Origin: an uncultured Slackia sp.
GTDB lineage: Bacteria; Actinomycetota; Coriobacteriia; Coriobacteriales; Eggerthellaceae
Reading direction: 5' to 3'
Assembly: GCF_944321625.1 (NCBI RefSeq)
Contig: NZ_CALUMA010000107.1
Coordinates: 1 to 64,000 of the forward strand
DNA: 64,000 nt
Notes under the pieces: model-generated
Databases searched by the model: none
Seen by the model: the letters and a program-made list of their open reading frames with translations, nothing else
Told to the model about the DNA's origin: nothing
Position numbers and translations under genes: made by a program
Shown: one piece after another, positions 1 to 8,650 of the stretch
Position numbering within the stretch: the first letter of the stretch is position 1
Layout of the letters: every line of letters starts with the position of its first letter

Positions 1-1137
1 GCTGACGGCGGCGAACGGGCAGCGATGGTCGACATACGGCATGCGGGACAACAGGCTAAAGAGCGCCTCTCGGATGCGTTTTCATCCGGCGCGCTCTATA
101 CGCTGTTGTTTGCCTCGATCATCGCCCTGTTCGGCAGCACCTACACGATGATCATCTCTCCCCTCATCGTGATCCCCAAGCTCTCCGAGACCCGCACGGG
201 CGACACGCTGTCCCATACCGGCGACATCGAAGTGGCGCCGCTGCCGTTCCCGGTGCCGCAGTACCCGGTGGCTATCGAGGCCGTCAACAAGAACGAAGAG
301 GACAAGCTGGGCGCATTCCTGGCGCGCGTTGCCGAGAACGACCCCACCGTGCGCATCAATCGCAGCGATGAGACGCATCAGACCGTGCTCACCACGATGG
401 GCGACGCTGCGGTGGAAACCATCCTCAACCGCCTGAAGGATCAGACGGGCGTCGAGGCTCGCCTGGTGCCCGTGCGCATCCCGTATCGCGAGACCATCCG
501 CAAGCCCGCAGAGGCGCAGGGCCGCCACAAGAAGCAGACCGGCGGCGCGGGCCAGTTCGGCGATTGCTGGCTGCGCCTTGAGCCGAATCCGGGTGAGGGC
601 TACGAGTTCGTGGACGCCATCAAGGGCGGTGTGATTCCCGGCGGCCTGATTCCTGCGGTCGACAAGGGCGTGCAGGAGGCCATGACCGAGGGCTTCCTGG
701 CGGGCTATCCCATGGTTGACATCAAGTGCACCGTGTTTGATGGTTCGTATCATTCGGTCGACTCCAACGAAATGGCGTTCAAGACCGCCGCACGCATCGG
801 CTTCCGCGCTGCATGCGAGAAGGCAGACGCAGTGCTGCTTGAGCCCATGGTGAACATGAATATCACGGTGGGCGAGGAATACGCTGGCGCCGTGATGGGC
901 GACATCTCCACGCGTCGAGGCCGCATTGTGGGTACCGATTCCGACGACGAGGGCAATACCGTCATTATGGTGCGCGCTCCTTATGCCGAGGTCATCACCT
1001 ACACCAAGGACCTGCGCTCCATCTCGCGCGGTTCCGGCAGCTATACGCTTGAAGACAGCGGCTACGAGCAGGCGCCCTACGATGTGCAGCAGAAGCTGGT
1101 GAAGGAATATCAGGACAAGAGGGCTGCGGGTAACTAA
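1..1137 (+). CDS. Elongation factor G-like GTPase, C-terminal part (5' end outside window)
   Basis: The reading frame is open from the first base, so the gene begins upstream and about 378 C-terminal residues are visible. They match the EF-G domains after the GTPase domain: an end-of-domain-II segment (KLSETRTGDTL), then domains III to V with the typical QTGGAGQFGD and SRRGRI-like blocks (here DISTRRGRIVG) and the closing YAEVITYTKDLRSISRGSGS. EF-G drives ribosome translocation. Wording such as EVAPLPFPVPQYPVAI differs from housekeeping FusA, so it may be the EF-G-like paralogue common in actinobacteria. The GTP-binding motifs lie outside the window and cannot be checked. An internal ATG at base 25 is not a likely start, because homology runs through it. 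A strong terminator follows 34 bases after the stop. Confidence 0.85.
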   Translation, partial: ADGGERAAMVDIRHAGQQAKERLSDAFSSGALYTLLFASIIALFGSTYTMIISPLIVIPKLSETRTGDTLSHTGDIEVAPLPFPVPQYPVAIEAVNKNEEDKLGAFLARVAENDPTVRINRSDETHQTVLTTMGDAAVETILNRLKDQTGVEARLVPVRIPYRETIRKPAEAQGRHKKQTGGAGQFGDCWLRLEPNPGEGYEFVDAIKGGVIPGGLIPAVDKGVQEAMTEGFLAGYPMVDIKCTVFDGSYHSVDSNEMAFKTAARIGFRAACEKADAVLLEPMVNMNITVGEEYAGAVMGDISTRRGRIVGTDSDDEGNTVIMVRAPYAEVITYTKDLRSISRGSGSYTLEDSGYEQAPYDVQQKLVKEYQDKRAAGN

Positions 1138-1170
1138 GGCTTGCTGCCTCTCGAACGCGCAAGGTTCCAA

Positions 1171-1207
1171 AGCCCGTCGGCAGGTTCGCCCTCCGACGGG
1201 CTTTTTT
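1171..1207 (+). terminator. Rho-independent terminator after EF-G-like gene
   Basis: A perfect 10-bp stem (AGCCCGTCGG with CCGACGGGCT) encloses a 12-base loop and runs straight into six T residues. It ends the EF-G-like transcript. Confidence 0.9.
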
Positions 1208-1221
1208 GTAAGGAGGCCGGT

Positions 1222-1275
1222 ATGACAGGATTCTTTGAGTCGTTCAACAGGGGGCTAAAGGGCGTCCCTGAATAA
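1222..1275 (+). CDS. Possible 17-residue peptide
   Basis: A strong Shine-Dalgarno (AAGGAGG) lies 5 bases before an ATG that opens a 17-codon frame, MTGFFESFNRGLKGVPE. It sits immediately after a terminator and has no recognisable homologue. It could be a real small protein, or the surviving start of a gene whose body has been lost, since the next 130 bases hold a decayed gene fragment on the other strand. The ribosome-binding site is the only support. Confidence 0.25.
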   Translation: MTGFFESFNRGLKGVPE

Positions 1276-1649
1276 TCAGCGGATGCCCTTCGTGTCTCCC
1301 TTATGCAAACGAGCGTATCGCAGTGCTCAAAAGATTAGCGGCCGCGCTTCATGCCGCCTTTGCCGCCCCGGTTGTTCGTGGGTCAGTTGCCACCTGCGTT
1401 GCGATTGCTGCGGCCGGGGCGGAACTCGCTCTTCCCGCGCCCATGAAGGTCGCCGTGAGATGCGCCTTAGCTGTGTTGTCCAGCTTATGGGTGTGCGTTT
1501 TTTGGAATGACGACGCTCGTCCAGTCGCTGCCTGCGTATCATTTGTTCGCATTTCGACTCATTTTTGCCCTGCGGCAGGCAAGTCAATTGTAAAATTTCA
1601 CAGTGAGCGATAGTCTTGGTCCTGATGATGCACGGAGGGGAGGGCATCA
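1276..1649. other. Intergenic region before the LuxR regulator
   Basis: Apart from the helicase relic, no gene is supported here. Base composition falls from GC-rich to AT-richer at about 1480 and stays low into the LuxR gene. The promoter of that gene should lie in the last 100 bases, but no convincing -35/-10 pair was found. Confidence 0.5.
1336..1480 (-). pseudogene. Decayed C-terminal end of a second DEAD-box helicase
   Basis: This stretch aligns base for base with the 3' end of the intact helicase gene at 5549. Both share the same TAA stop, the same order of GCGGTTCATGCCGCC-like and GATTGCTGCGGCCGGGGCGG blocks, and the following GGTCGCCG. Read on the minus strand the last residues are RGGKGGMKRGR followed by stop, against RGKGGMNRGR in the intact gene. 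An in-frame TGA and indels break the frame upstream, and similarity stops near 1480. It is a relic of a duplicated or displaced helicase gene. Confidence 0.7.
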
Positions 1650-3092
1650 ATGCTCCTGGCAGCAATCTGCGTACTGATGTTTTATTGGTCCTTCCTTGCC
1701 TCCCCAGTTCTTCCTGAGGAGCTATTTCCTTCTTCATCTTCTGCGTTATCTACCTGCGTGCAGTCATGCATTTGCTGCGTTGTCATCTTTATCTGTCTGA
1801 TTTGCCTTTTGAAGCGTGCCCAAAAGGTTGAGCGGATAAGCCGTGTGGCGACGGTTGTATCGCTTGTCGTGCTATGCATGTTGGCCGTGGCGCTCATTAT
1901 CCTGTCTTTAGTGGGCGTCGAGCCCCCGAACGTTCTGTTTATTGCGTTTCCAGTCGCTGTGGGATTTTGCGGATTCTTCGTCACCCTTCGCATTGCCAAG
2001 GTGATGCGAAGCATGGACGGCGGCAAGATTGTCATCGCGGTGCTCGGTTCGATGCCGCTTGGCTTATTCGTTGGAGTAGCTGTTCCATCTGTCTTTCCGC
2101 TTGCTGGGCTTACGGCAACAAGCTCCTGCTATCCGATGCTAATCGTTGCCGGTGTCATCTCTCTTTCGCCTTTTGGGCTCAGTAATCGTCAGGAGGCGGA
2201 TTTTGCTTCGCGGCGAGAGGGGGCTACGGCGAAGTATATGCCGCTCGTCGTCATGCTGCTCCTCTATCTGTTTGCAAGCGCAGCGTTCATGGGAACTCAT
2301 GTTGCTGCAACAAGCGGGGTTTGGTTTACGGATAATCCTCTGCATTTTATCGTGGGATTGCTCCTGTACGTGTTATGCGCGCTATATGCAGTTGCTGAGT
2401 ATAGGGGGAGCGAGCGTTTCCGGCTGAATTTTAAGAATTGGACCGGGCTTTGGTTTTGGGTCGCTTTCGCCCTTCTGCTTACCGTGTTTTTGTACTGCGT
2501 CGCTCTTTTGAACCCTGATCACTCAGACTTGTGCGCAGAACTAATCCTCCCTAGTCGCCCTCTTGCGATGACCTTGCTCATGCTCCTTGCTTTTTTGTGG
2601 GGCTCGGGGCTTGACGGACGCTCGAATGCAATCATCGTATCTTCCGTTCTTTCAGCAATCATGCTTATCAACGCCTTTGCGGATGTGCTGGCGGTGGATC
2701 CTTTGATAAAAGGTGAATTGGCGCTCATCGTCAATTTGGTGGCGCTGGCAACGGCCTTTGCTATGACTGCGTGCGTTATCGTTTGGATTGCGGGGAACAT
2801 GAAGAAGGGCGAGGGCTTGCCTGCGACCCAAAATGAATCTCCAGAGTCCCAGGGCGTCGAGCGCATACATGAATTAGCCGAGTCCTTTGGCCTAACAAGG
2901 AGAGAGCGAGAAGTCATGACCCTTCTTGCTCAGGGCAATACCCAGAAGCGAGTTGCGGAAGATTTGGGGCTGTCTCTCAACAGCGTGCAGACTTATGCGA
3001 AGAGCCTGTACAGGAAACTCGATATCCATTCTCGCCAAGAGCTCATCGATTTGTTGGGGAAAAGCGGCGATTCTTCTCGTCCAAGAGTGTGA
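1650..3092 (+). CDS. Membrane-anchored LuxR-family transcriptional regulator
   Basis: A 480-residue protein whose first ~390 residues are a series of about 11-12 hydrophobic segments, followed by a C-terminal LuxR-type helix-turn-helix (about 408-470: LTRREREVMTLLAQGNTQKRVAEDLGLS then VQTYAKSLYRKLDI). This membrane-sensor plus LuxR design is abundant in Eggerthellaceae, where such genes often sit next to the respiratory flavoprotein they are thought to control. That fits here, with a Tat flavoprotein converging on it from the other strand. The ATG is preceded by GGAGGGGAGG. GC content is lower than in neighbouring genes. The signal sensed is unknown. Confidence 0.85.
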   Translation: MLLAAICVLMFYWSFLASPVLPEELFPSSSSALSTCVQSCICCVVIFICLICLLKRAQKVERISRVATVVSLVVLCMLAVALIILSLVGVEPPNVLFIAFPVAVGFCGFFVTLRIAKVMRSMDGGKIVIAVLGSMPLGLFVGVAVPSVFPLAGLTATSSCYPMLIVAGVISLSPFGLSNRQEADFASRREGATAKYMPLVVMLLLYLFASAAFMGTHVAATSGVWFTDNPLHFIVGLLLYVLCALYAVAEYRGSERFRLNFKNWTGLWFWVAFALLLTVFLYCVALLNPDHSDLCAELILPSRPLAMTLLMLLAFLWGSGLDGRSNAIIVSSVLSAIMLINAFADVLAVDPLIKGELALIVNLVALATAFAMTACVIVWIAGNMKKGEGLPATQNESPESQGVERIHELAESFGLTRREREVMTLLAQGNTQKRVAEDLGLSLNSVQTYAKSLYRKLDIHSRQELIDLLGKSGDSSRPRV

Positions 3093-3112
3093 GGGCGGTG
3101 CCTTCTGAATAA

Positions 3113-3140
3113 AGAGGCCGGGAATATTTTCCCGGCCTCT
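3113..3140. terminator. Terminator between convergent LuxR and flavoprotein genes
   Basis: A perfect 12-bp stem (AGAGGCCGGGAA with TTCCCGGCCTCT) with a 4-base loop lies between the two stop codons. On the minus strand it is followed by CTTTATT, so it best serves the flavoprotein gene, but it may act in both directions. Confidence 0.75.
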
Positions 3141-3157
3141 GGAGGGGAGGTGTTGTT

Positions 3158-4849
3158 TTACCAGCTGAGGATGGCGGAGGCGCAGGATGGGTCATCCCAC
3201 ATGTACGATCCGTCGGGACCTGCGAAGTATTTCTTCACTTTGTCAAATCCGCTCGGATTCGAAGGGGCGGTATCGCCCGTGAGCGCATGTATGACCGTGT
3301 AGCGGCCAGCCGTAAAGATATGAGAATTCGAAAAACCGCCGGGCATGTTCCAGTTGATGCCTCCGCACGGGTTGCCCGCCTGAATGCCTGCAGCATAAAG
3401 ACCAGGAATCGGGTTGTCATTCTCGTCGATGACGCGATATCGGTCATCCACCATGACGCCCGCATTGATTCCCGACATGCCAAGGTCGCCCCTGATGCAA
3501 TAATACGGAGGCGTGTCCATGGCTACAAGGTAGTCTCCCGGTACGCCAAAATCGTCGTCGCGTCCCTGGGCGCACATTTCGTTGTAGCGCTTGATGCTCT
3601 CCACGCCGTCAGAAACAGGGATGCCGGCGTTTTCGCAAAGCTCTTCAAGGGTGTTCCCCGAAACAAGAATGCTGGGATCCATCCAAGCGGACCCTTCCCC
3701 GACAAGCATGGCGGGCGAAACGCCCAGGCTGTTCGGGTAGTAGTTCTCTTTCTTCGAGTCGAAAAGGCGGAAATGCTTTCCGGCGTCTTCCGGCCTTGTC
3801 GTATACGACATGGGGATGTTGAGGCTCGACATCCCCACCGTTTCGTTGCAGAATCGTTTGCCTTCGGCGCTTAGCGCTAGGAACGGGAAGAACATGAAGG
3901 GCCCGATGTAGTTAGTGTGTATCTGGCGAGCATGTCCCAATGGGGCCATGCGCCCACCGGCGAGAATGCCGAGGATGTGCCCATCTCCCGTATGGTTAAC
4001 GAGGACTTTAGGATACATTTTCGCGTCGTGCATGTTGCGATCTACCATGGAATCGTTGTTCATGTAATCGCCTGCTGCAAGGATGACGCCCTTGTTGGCA
4101 TTGAGCTTGATATACTTGCCGTCAGAGGTCTTTCCTATCGCGCCCGTCACTGTTCCGTCGTCAGATTGGACGAGTTGGACGCAAGGCGTTTCGTAATAAA
4201 ACGTAGCTCCCTGCGCTTCTGCCCGCTTCGCGAGTGCCACCATTAGGTCTTGGTTCGATTCCTGCGTAGCGTCGCAGACCGCAACAATGCCGCCATCGTC
4301 ATAGCGAACCGAACTGTCTGTGAGGAATTCGATGGGGGTAATGCCTTCTTCAATTCCTCGCTCAATCACCCAAGGGACTGCTTCTTCGGCAAAATCAATG
4401 TAGTATTGGAATAAGGCGGGGTTAATGCGCCAGTCGTTGAGCTTAGCCCAATCGCTTCGCCATCTCATGATGCCTGCGGCGTTTGAGGCGGCCTTTACGA
4501 CAAACGAGCATCCGTTTCCGTTTGCGGATACCGTGGCCTCTTTTTGCAGACACGCAACGGAAGCTCCTTCTTCCACAGCGGTAAGCACAGCGGGAACTCC
4601 CGCGCATCCCGCTCCTACGACTACGATGTCGTAGGTTTCCTCTGTATCGAATTCGCTAATGGGGTCGAGTTCGACGACGCTATACTCGAAATCCGCATTC
4701 CTAAGATCCGGTGGAAGTTCGGAAGAATTGGTCTTCGATGCGCTCTCTTTCGTTGTTGGCGCGCATCCCGCAATGCCCGCAATGGCTGCGCCCGCTGCGG
4801 CTATTGCGCCGCCTTTTATAAGGCTCCTGCGAGAAATGTTTCCCCTCAT
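3158..4849 (-). CDS. Tat-exported FAD-dependent reductase (fumarate/urocanate reductase type flavoprotein)
   Basis: The chosen start (ATG, 3 bases after AAGGAGGA) gives 563 residues beginning MRGNISRRSLIKGG, a twin-arginine signal followed by a hydrophobic stretch and a lipobox (AGIAGC), so the protein should be exported folded and lipid-anchored outside the membrane. The FAD-binding Rossmann motif YDIVVVGAGCAGVPA follows near residue 75, and the rest matches the FAD_binding_2 family of fumarate, urocanate and related enoate reductases, including the C-terminal GLYAAGIQAGNPCGGINWNMPGGFSNSHIFTAGR-type block. No heme-binding CxxCH is present, so electrons must come from a separate partner. The substrate cannot be read from sequence. 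A further upstream start is possible but would bury the Tat signal. Confidence 0.88.
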   Translation of the reverse strand: MRGNISRRSLIKGGAIAAAGAAIAGIAGCAPTTKESASKTNSSELPPDLRNADFEYSVVELDPISEFDTEETYDIVVVGAGCAGVPAVLTAVEEGASVACLQKEATVSANGNGCSFVVKAASNAAGIMRWRSDWAKLNDWRINPALFQYYIDFAEEAVPWVIERGIEEGITPIEFLTDSSVRYDDGGIVAVCDATQESNQDLMVALAKRAEAQGATFYYETPCVQLVQSDDGTVTGAIGKTSDGKYIKLNANKGVILAAGDYMNNDSMVDRNMHDAKMYPKVLVNHTGDGHILGILAGGRMAPLGHARQIHTNYIGPFMFFPFLALSAEGKRFCNETVGMSSLNIPMSYTTRPEDAGKHFRLFDSKKENYYPNSLGVSPAMLVGEGSAWMDPSILVSGNTLEELCENAGIPVSDGVESIKRYNEMCAQGRDDDFGVPGDYLVAMDTPPYYCIRGDLGMSGINAGVMVDDRYRVIDENDNPIPGLYAAGIQAGNPCGGINWNMPGGFSNSHIFTAGRYTVIHALTGDTAPSNPSGFDKVKKYFAGPDGSYMWDDPSCASAILSW

Positions 4850-4954
4850 AGTTCCTCCTTGTGTTTGATATTGACGAAACTTTCGATCCGCGCCGTGTAT
4901 TGTCGGAATATGCGGCTCTTTTGTCTTCACAGGAAACGGTGACAGTCGTCTAGA

Positions 4955-5179
4955 TTGGTTCACATAAAACATGGGGATATGCCCTTATCGATCGTAATGC
5001 CCGCAGATGTTGCAGCCTATGCGGCTTATTTTTCCGGTGGCGATGCCTTGTGTGGGGCTTCGGAGCTGTACCGGGTGAGCGTGTCGGCGGAAGACGAGAG
5101 AACGCTCCGACGCGAGCTCCGTGCGTTGTGGGAAGTGATGAGCGAAAACGGTATAGGCGGCGGCGAAAGGCTCTGTTGA
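4955..5179 (+). other. Unassigned open frame upstream of the DUF4143 remnant
   Basis: A 74-codon frame (or 66 codons from ATG 4979) runs divergently from the flavoprotein gene and ends where the DUF4143 remnant begins in another frame. No ribosome-binding site or recognisable domain is present. It may be further debris of the same gene or non-coding. The promoter of the flavoprotein gene must also lie in the first part of this interval. Confidence 0.2.
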
Positions 5180-5478
5180 CCGATCCGTCGCTTCGAGGGC
5201 ATTTGGTCGAAAGCGCCGTCGGGGCGTATCTGATTAACCGGGCTTCAATAGAGGGGTTTTCGGTGTTCTGGTGGCGTGACGGCAACGACGAGGTTGATTA
5301 TGTTATCGCCGGTAAGGATGCGGTTACTGCCATTGAAGTGAAGAGCGGCAGAGTGAAATCCACAAACGGAATGACGCGGTTTCTTGTCGAGAATCCGCAC
5401 GCGCATCCAATCATCATTGGCTCAACAGGATGCGGCATTGAAGAATTCCTGCGTGGAGAGATAGAGCTCTTTGGCTGA
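5170..5478 (+). pseudogene. C-terminal remnant of a DUF4143 AAA-type ATPase
   Basis: The last ~100 codons read SLRGHLVESAVGAYLINR, then VFWWRDGNDEVDYVIAG and ITAIEVKSG-like (TAIEVKSGRVKS), which is the conserved end of the ATP-binding/DUF4143 family, whose nuclease-like half carries the E-V-D and E-V-K residues. The AAA domain and most of DUF4143 are missing: upstream, this frame turns into arginine-rich text without family resemblance. No start codon with a ribosome-binding site is visible. It is a truncated relic. Confidence 0.6.
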
Positions 5479-5548
5479 AGGGCTTATTGCGAAGGGCGTC
5501 GGGGTATTCCGACGCCCTTCGTCATGCTATGGACCGATATGATTCGGC

Positions 5549-7588
5549 TTATCGTCCGCGGTTCATGCCGCCCTTGCCGCGGCTTGCGGGACGCCCGCCG
5601 CCGGTGCGATTGCTGCGGCCGGGGCGGAACTCGCCCTTGCCGCGTCCATTGAGGTCGCCGCGCTGGGTGCGGCCGCCCTTGCCGCGGCCACCGTCGAAGC
5701 CGCCCTTACCGGAGCGCTGGAAGCCGCCCTTTCCCGCGCGCTTGCCGTCGCCGGCTGCGGTACGGAAGCCTTCGCCGCCGCGGCCGGTCGAACGGGTGCC
5801 TTTACCCGCATGGTTGGCAGCGCCTTTGCCGTAATTCTTCTTGCCCGGTTTAGCGCCGCGGCCATCCGAGTACTGCTTGCTGCTGTACTTCTTGCCGCGC
5901 GGCTTGCGGTCGTTTTCGCTTTCAAAGTCGCCCTCGAAGTCGCGTTCCTTACGCCCGCCGCGACGGTCGAAGTCGTAATCGCGGCCGCGCTCGTGGCGCG
6001 CCTCGGCGCCCGATTTGCCGCCTCGCTTGCCCTTGGCAAACTGCTCGTAGGAATACGTGTGTTCGCCGGCGCTGCGTTGCTTGCGTTTGGCTTTCTTGGC
6101 CTCCTTGGCGTCGCGCCCGGCCTCCTTGCGCTTGCCACCTTCGATATTTGGAATGTCAAACATGGCGTTGAACTGGGCTTCGGCACGCGCCTGGCGCTCT
6201 TCGAGCGTCAGCGGACGGTCGCTCTTCTCGCGTTTCGGGCGCTCGGGCGCCACATACTCGCGCCCTTCCGCCTCGGCCGCCTTGCGCTTCTTGTGCTCCT
6301 CAGCGCGCTCGATGTCGCGGTTGCGCATCTTGCGCTTGCGGCCGCGCTTGCCCTCGGTCTTGCTGGAGCCGCGCTTCTCAGCGGCGGCACGGCGCTCTTC
6401 CTCGGCGATGCGCTCCTGGTTGACGACGCGCGGGTCATCGGCCGGCAGCGGGTCGAACGCGTCGGCCGGAACCTTGTAATCCATCTCGTCGATCTTCTTG
6501 CCGATGAACTTCTGAATGCCCTTGAGCAGGCTCTTCGTCTCAGGCGTGACCAGCGAAATCGCCAGGCCGTCGGCGCCTGCGCGACCGGTGCGGCCGATGC
6601 GATGCACGTAGTCTTCCGGCATCATGGGCAGGTCGTAGTTCACCACGTAGTCAACGCCGCTCACGTCGATGCCGCGCGCCAGCACGTCGGTGGCAACCAG
6701 CACGTTGGTCTTGCCGGTGCGGAAGTTCTCCAGGGCGCGGGTGCGCTGCGCCTGCGAGCGGTCGGCGTGGATGGCCTCGGTGGGAATGCCCGCGCGCCTC
6801 AGGCGCTTGGTGGCGTTGTCAGCGCCGCCCTTGGTGCGCGTGAACACGATGACGCGGAAGCCGCCCTTCTCCTTGATGAGCGCGTTCAGCAGCTCGGGCT
6901 TCTGACGGCGCGTGGTGTGGATGACGTACTGGTCAACCTTGTCGGCGGTGTCGCCACGGTGGGCGATTTCCACGATGGCGGGGTCGTTGAGCAGCGAGAA
7001 CATGGTTTTGTCCTGGCTGCGGTCGATGGTGGCCGAGAAAAGAAGCGTCTGGCGGTCGTCGGGCGTTTCCTTCACGATGCGCTCAACCTGGGGCCAAAAG
7101 CCCATGTCAAGCATGCGGTCGGCCTCGTCGAGCACCAGCACGCGCACAGCGGACAGGTCCACCGCGCCGCGCTCCATCAGGTCGATCAGGCGGCCGGGCG
7201 TGGCGATGGCTACGTCGATGCCGCGTTCGAGCTTCTTGATTTGCGGGTCGTATTTCACGCCGCCCACGAACATGGCGACGAAGTGCTCGGTGTGCTTGCC
7301 GATGGGCATGCAGGTTTCGCCGATCTGGCTGGCCAGCTCGCGCGTGGGGGTGAGCACCAGCATGAACGGGCCGCTCTCGCCGATGGCGCGATGGGGAAGC
7401 GTGTCCATGCCGGGCAGCGAGAACGCTGCGGTTTTGCCGGTGCCGGTCTTGGCGGCGGCGATGATGTCGCGGCCCTCAAGCACCAGCGGAATGGCCTGCT
7501 CCTGTACGGGGGTGGGCTCGGTGTAGCCCAGCTCCTCGACGGCGGCCAGGGTTTTCTCGGACAGGCCGAGTTCTGCGAACGTAGACAT
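5549..7588 (-). CDS. DEAD-box ATP-dependent RNA helicase with RGG-rich tail
   Basis: A 679-residue helicase of the RhlE/CsdA/DeaD group. All core motifs are visible: Q motif (residues ~5-30), Walker A AKTGTGKT (46-53), PTRELA (81-86), TPGR (~130), DEAD (~154), SAT (~186), and HRIGRTGRAG (motif VI). After residue ~400 there is a long lysine/arginine then RGG/GRGG-rich tail of about 250 residues, unusually long for the family and likely an RNA-binding disordered region. It should unwind structured RNA during ribosome assembly or mRNA decay. The upstream interval is long and gene-free, which would suit a regulated 5' leader. A decayed copy of the tail lies at 1336-1480. Confidence 0.93.
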   Translation of the reverse strand: MSTFAELGLSEKTLAAVEELGYTEPTPVQEQAIPLVLEGRDIIAAAKTGTGKTAAFSLPGMDTLPHRAIGESGPFMLVLTPTRELASQIGETCMPIGKHTEHFVAMFVGGVKYDPQIKKLERGIDVAIATPGRLIDLMERGAVDLSAVRVLVLDEADRMLDMGFWPQVERIVKETPDDRQTLLFSATIDRSQDKTMFSLLNDPAIVEIAHRGDTADKVDQYVIHTTRRQKPELLNALIKEKGGFRVIVFTRTKGGADNATKRLRRAGIPTEAIHADRSQAQRTRALENFRTGKTNVLVATDVLARGIDVSGVDYVVNYDLPMMPEDYVHRIGRTGRAGADGLAISLVTPETKSLLKGIQKFIGKKIDEMDYKVPADAFDPLPADDPRVVNQERIAEEERRAAAEKRGSSKTEGKRGRKRKMRNRDIERAEEHKKRKAAEAEGREYVAPERPKREKSDRPLTLEERQARAEAQFNAMFDIPNIEGGKRKEAGRDAKEAKKAKRKQRSAGEHTYSYEQFAKGKRGGKSGAEARHERGRDYDFDRRGGRKERDFEGDFESENDRKPRGKKYSSKQYSDGRGAKPGKKNYGKGAANHAGKGTRSTGRGGEGFRTAAGDGKRAGKGGFQRSGKGGFDGGRGKGGRTQRGDLNGRGKGEFRPGRSNRTGGGRPASRGKGGMNRGR

Positions 7589-8031
7589 ACGTCTCCTATC
7601 CGGGCGCGGGCGCAGTGCGCTTCAGGCCCGATGGGTCTGCTTTTGCGATAGCGATATGTGCGCAAAGACTGCATCATGCGCCGCGGCGGTGCGGGCATTT
7701 GCGATGGTGATTCATCGCCATGAGGCTTCGTCTCGGGTGAGCCTCAGGCGAAATACGGGATGTGCGATGCGCTCGGGCTGGTGCAGCAACGTGGGTTGCG
7801 GCAAAGTCGGCGCATTCTCGCGGTTCCGATGGTCGGCGCGAGAAACGGGTGCACAAGGGGAGCCGCCAAGGCTCGTGGCGCTCATCGATTGCGATCGAGA
7901 AAGCTGCGAATAAGTACGAGTGGCAATTATGGACGTTTTTCTGCAGCGGGACACGCTTAACGGCGCAATTGGCGCCAAGACCACGGGAACTACACGCCCG
8001 TGAGGATTCGCCATCCGGTTGGCTCGAGCGG
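7589..8031. other. Gene-free 440-base interval upstream of the helicase
   Basis: No frame here has a ribosome-binding site or family resemblance. It contains short inverted repeats, for example GAGGC...GCCTC near 7730 and CACGGG...CCCGTG near 7983-8003, the latter a possible end signal for the holin-like gene. Cold-shock helicase mRNAs often have long leaders, so part of it may be transcribed 5' leader. Confidence 0.4.
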
Positions 8032-8403
8032 TTAGTCGTCTGCTCCCACAATGGAGTTAAGGATGGCGCTCACCACGCTTATCACGATGCTCGCCACGAA
8101 GGCGCTGCCAAAGCTGCTGATGACCAGGCCGGTATCGAAAAGCCCTGTGGCCAGCCATGATGCGAGATAGAGCATGAACGTGTTGACCACCAGGTAGAAG
8201 ATGCCCAGCGTGAGGCACGTGATGGGCAGACTCAGGAACTGCAGGATAGGTTTGATCGACATATTGAGCAGCGCTAGGAACAGCGCGAATGCGGCCACTC
8301 CCACCCAGGATTCCGTTGCCGACGATACCTCGACGCCGGGCACAAGCCACACAGCGGCAGCAACGGCGACGGCGGTGACGATCCAACGAAGCACGAATCC
8401 CAT
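8032..8403 (-). CDS. Phage holin family / DUF360-like membrane protein
   Basis: A 123-residue, four-helix membrane protein: MGFVLRWIVTAVAVAAAVWLVPGV, a second helix ending in the family signature ALLNMSIKPILQFLSLPIT, then two further helices. This matches the widespread small membrane proteins annotated as mycobacterial-type phage holin superfamily IV, usually chromosomal and not in prophages. No phage genes are nearby, so a lytic role is not supported. The start at MGFVL was chosen because an AAAGG sequence lies 12 bases upstream; the in-frame ATG further upstream overlaps that site. Confidence 0.8.
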   Translation of the reverse strand: MGFVLRWIVTAVAVAAAVWLVPGVEVSSATESWVGVAAFALFLALLNMSIKPILQFLSLPITCLTLGIFYLVVNTFMLYLASWLATGLFDTGLVISSFGSAFVASIVISVVSAILNSIVGADD

Positions 8404-8650
8404 GAGTGAGCACATCCTTTTCGTAGGGGTTTTGAGGTTGCTTGCGAGCAAGCCTTCATGAGGGCAAGTATTACAAAAGGGCGCGCTCTTTGTGGGCAAG
8501 GACGCACCCTGTTGGATATCCATTGCCGATTCGTTACCGAGGCGCAATCTGCGGCAAGAACCGAAGCGCCACTTCCAGATGGGTTTGCGGGCGCGGCGGG
8601 CACGTACCTAACCGTGTCTGCGCATGGTAACTTCGACGCGTGTCGAAACG

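Noticed and set aside
5810-7651. Long open frame of 613 codons on the plus strand opposite the helicase
   Set aside because: It is the complement of a GC-rich helicase gene with full motifs; its translation is an alanine/leucine/arginine-biased shadow with no domain.
7656-8051. Frames of 85-125 codons in the interval between helicase and holin-like gene
   Set aside because: No ribosome-binding site, no domain, and composition of non-coding GC-rich DNA.
8032-8403. Holin-like protein as sign of a prophage
   Set aside because: No lysin, structural, integrase or repressor genes nearby; this family is commonly chromosomal.
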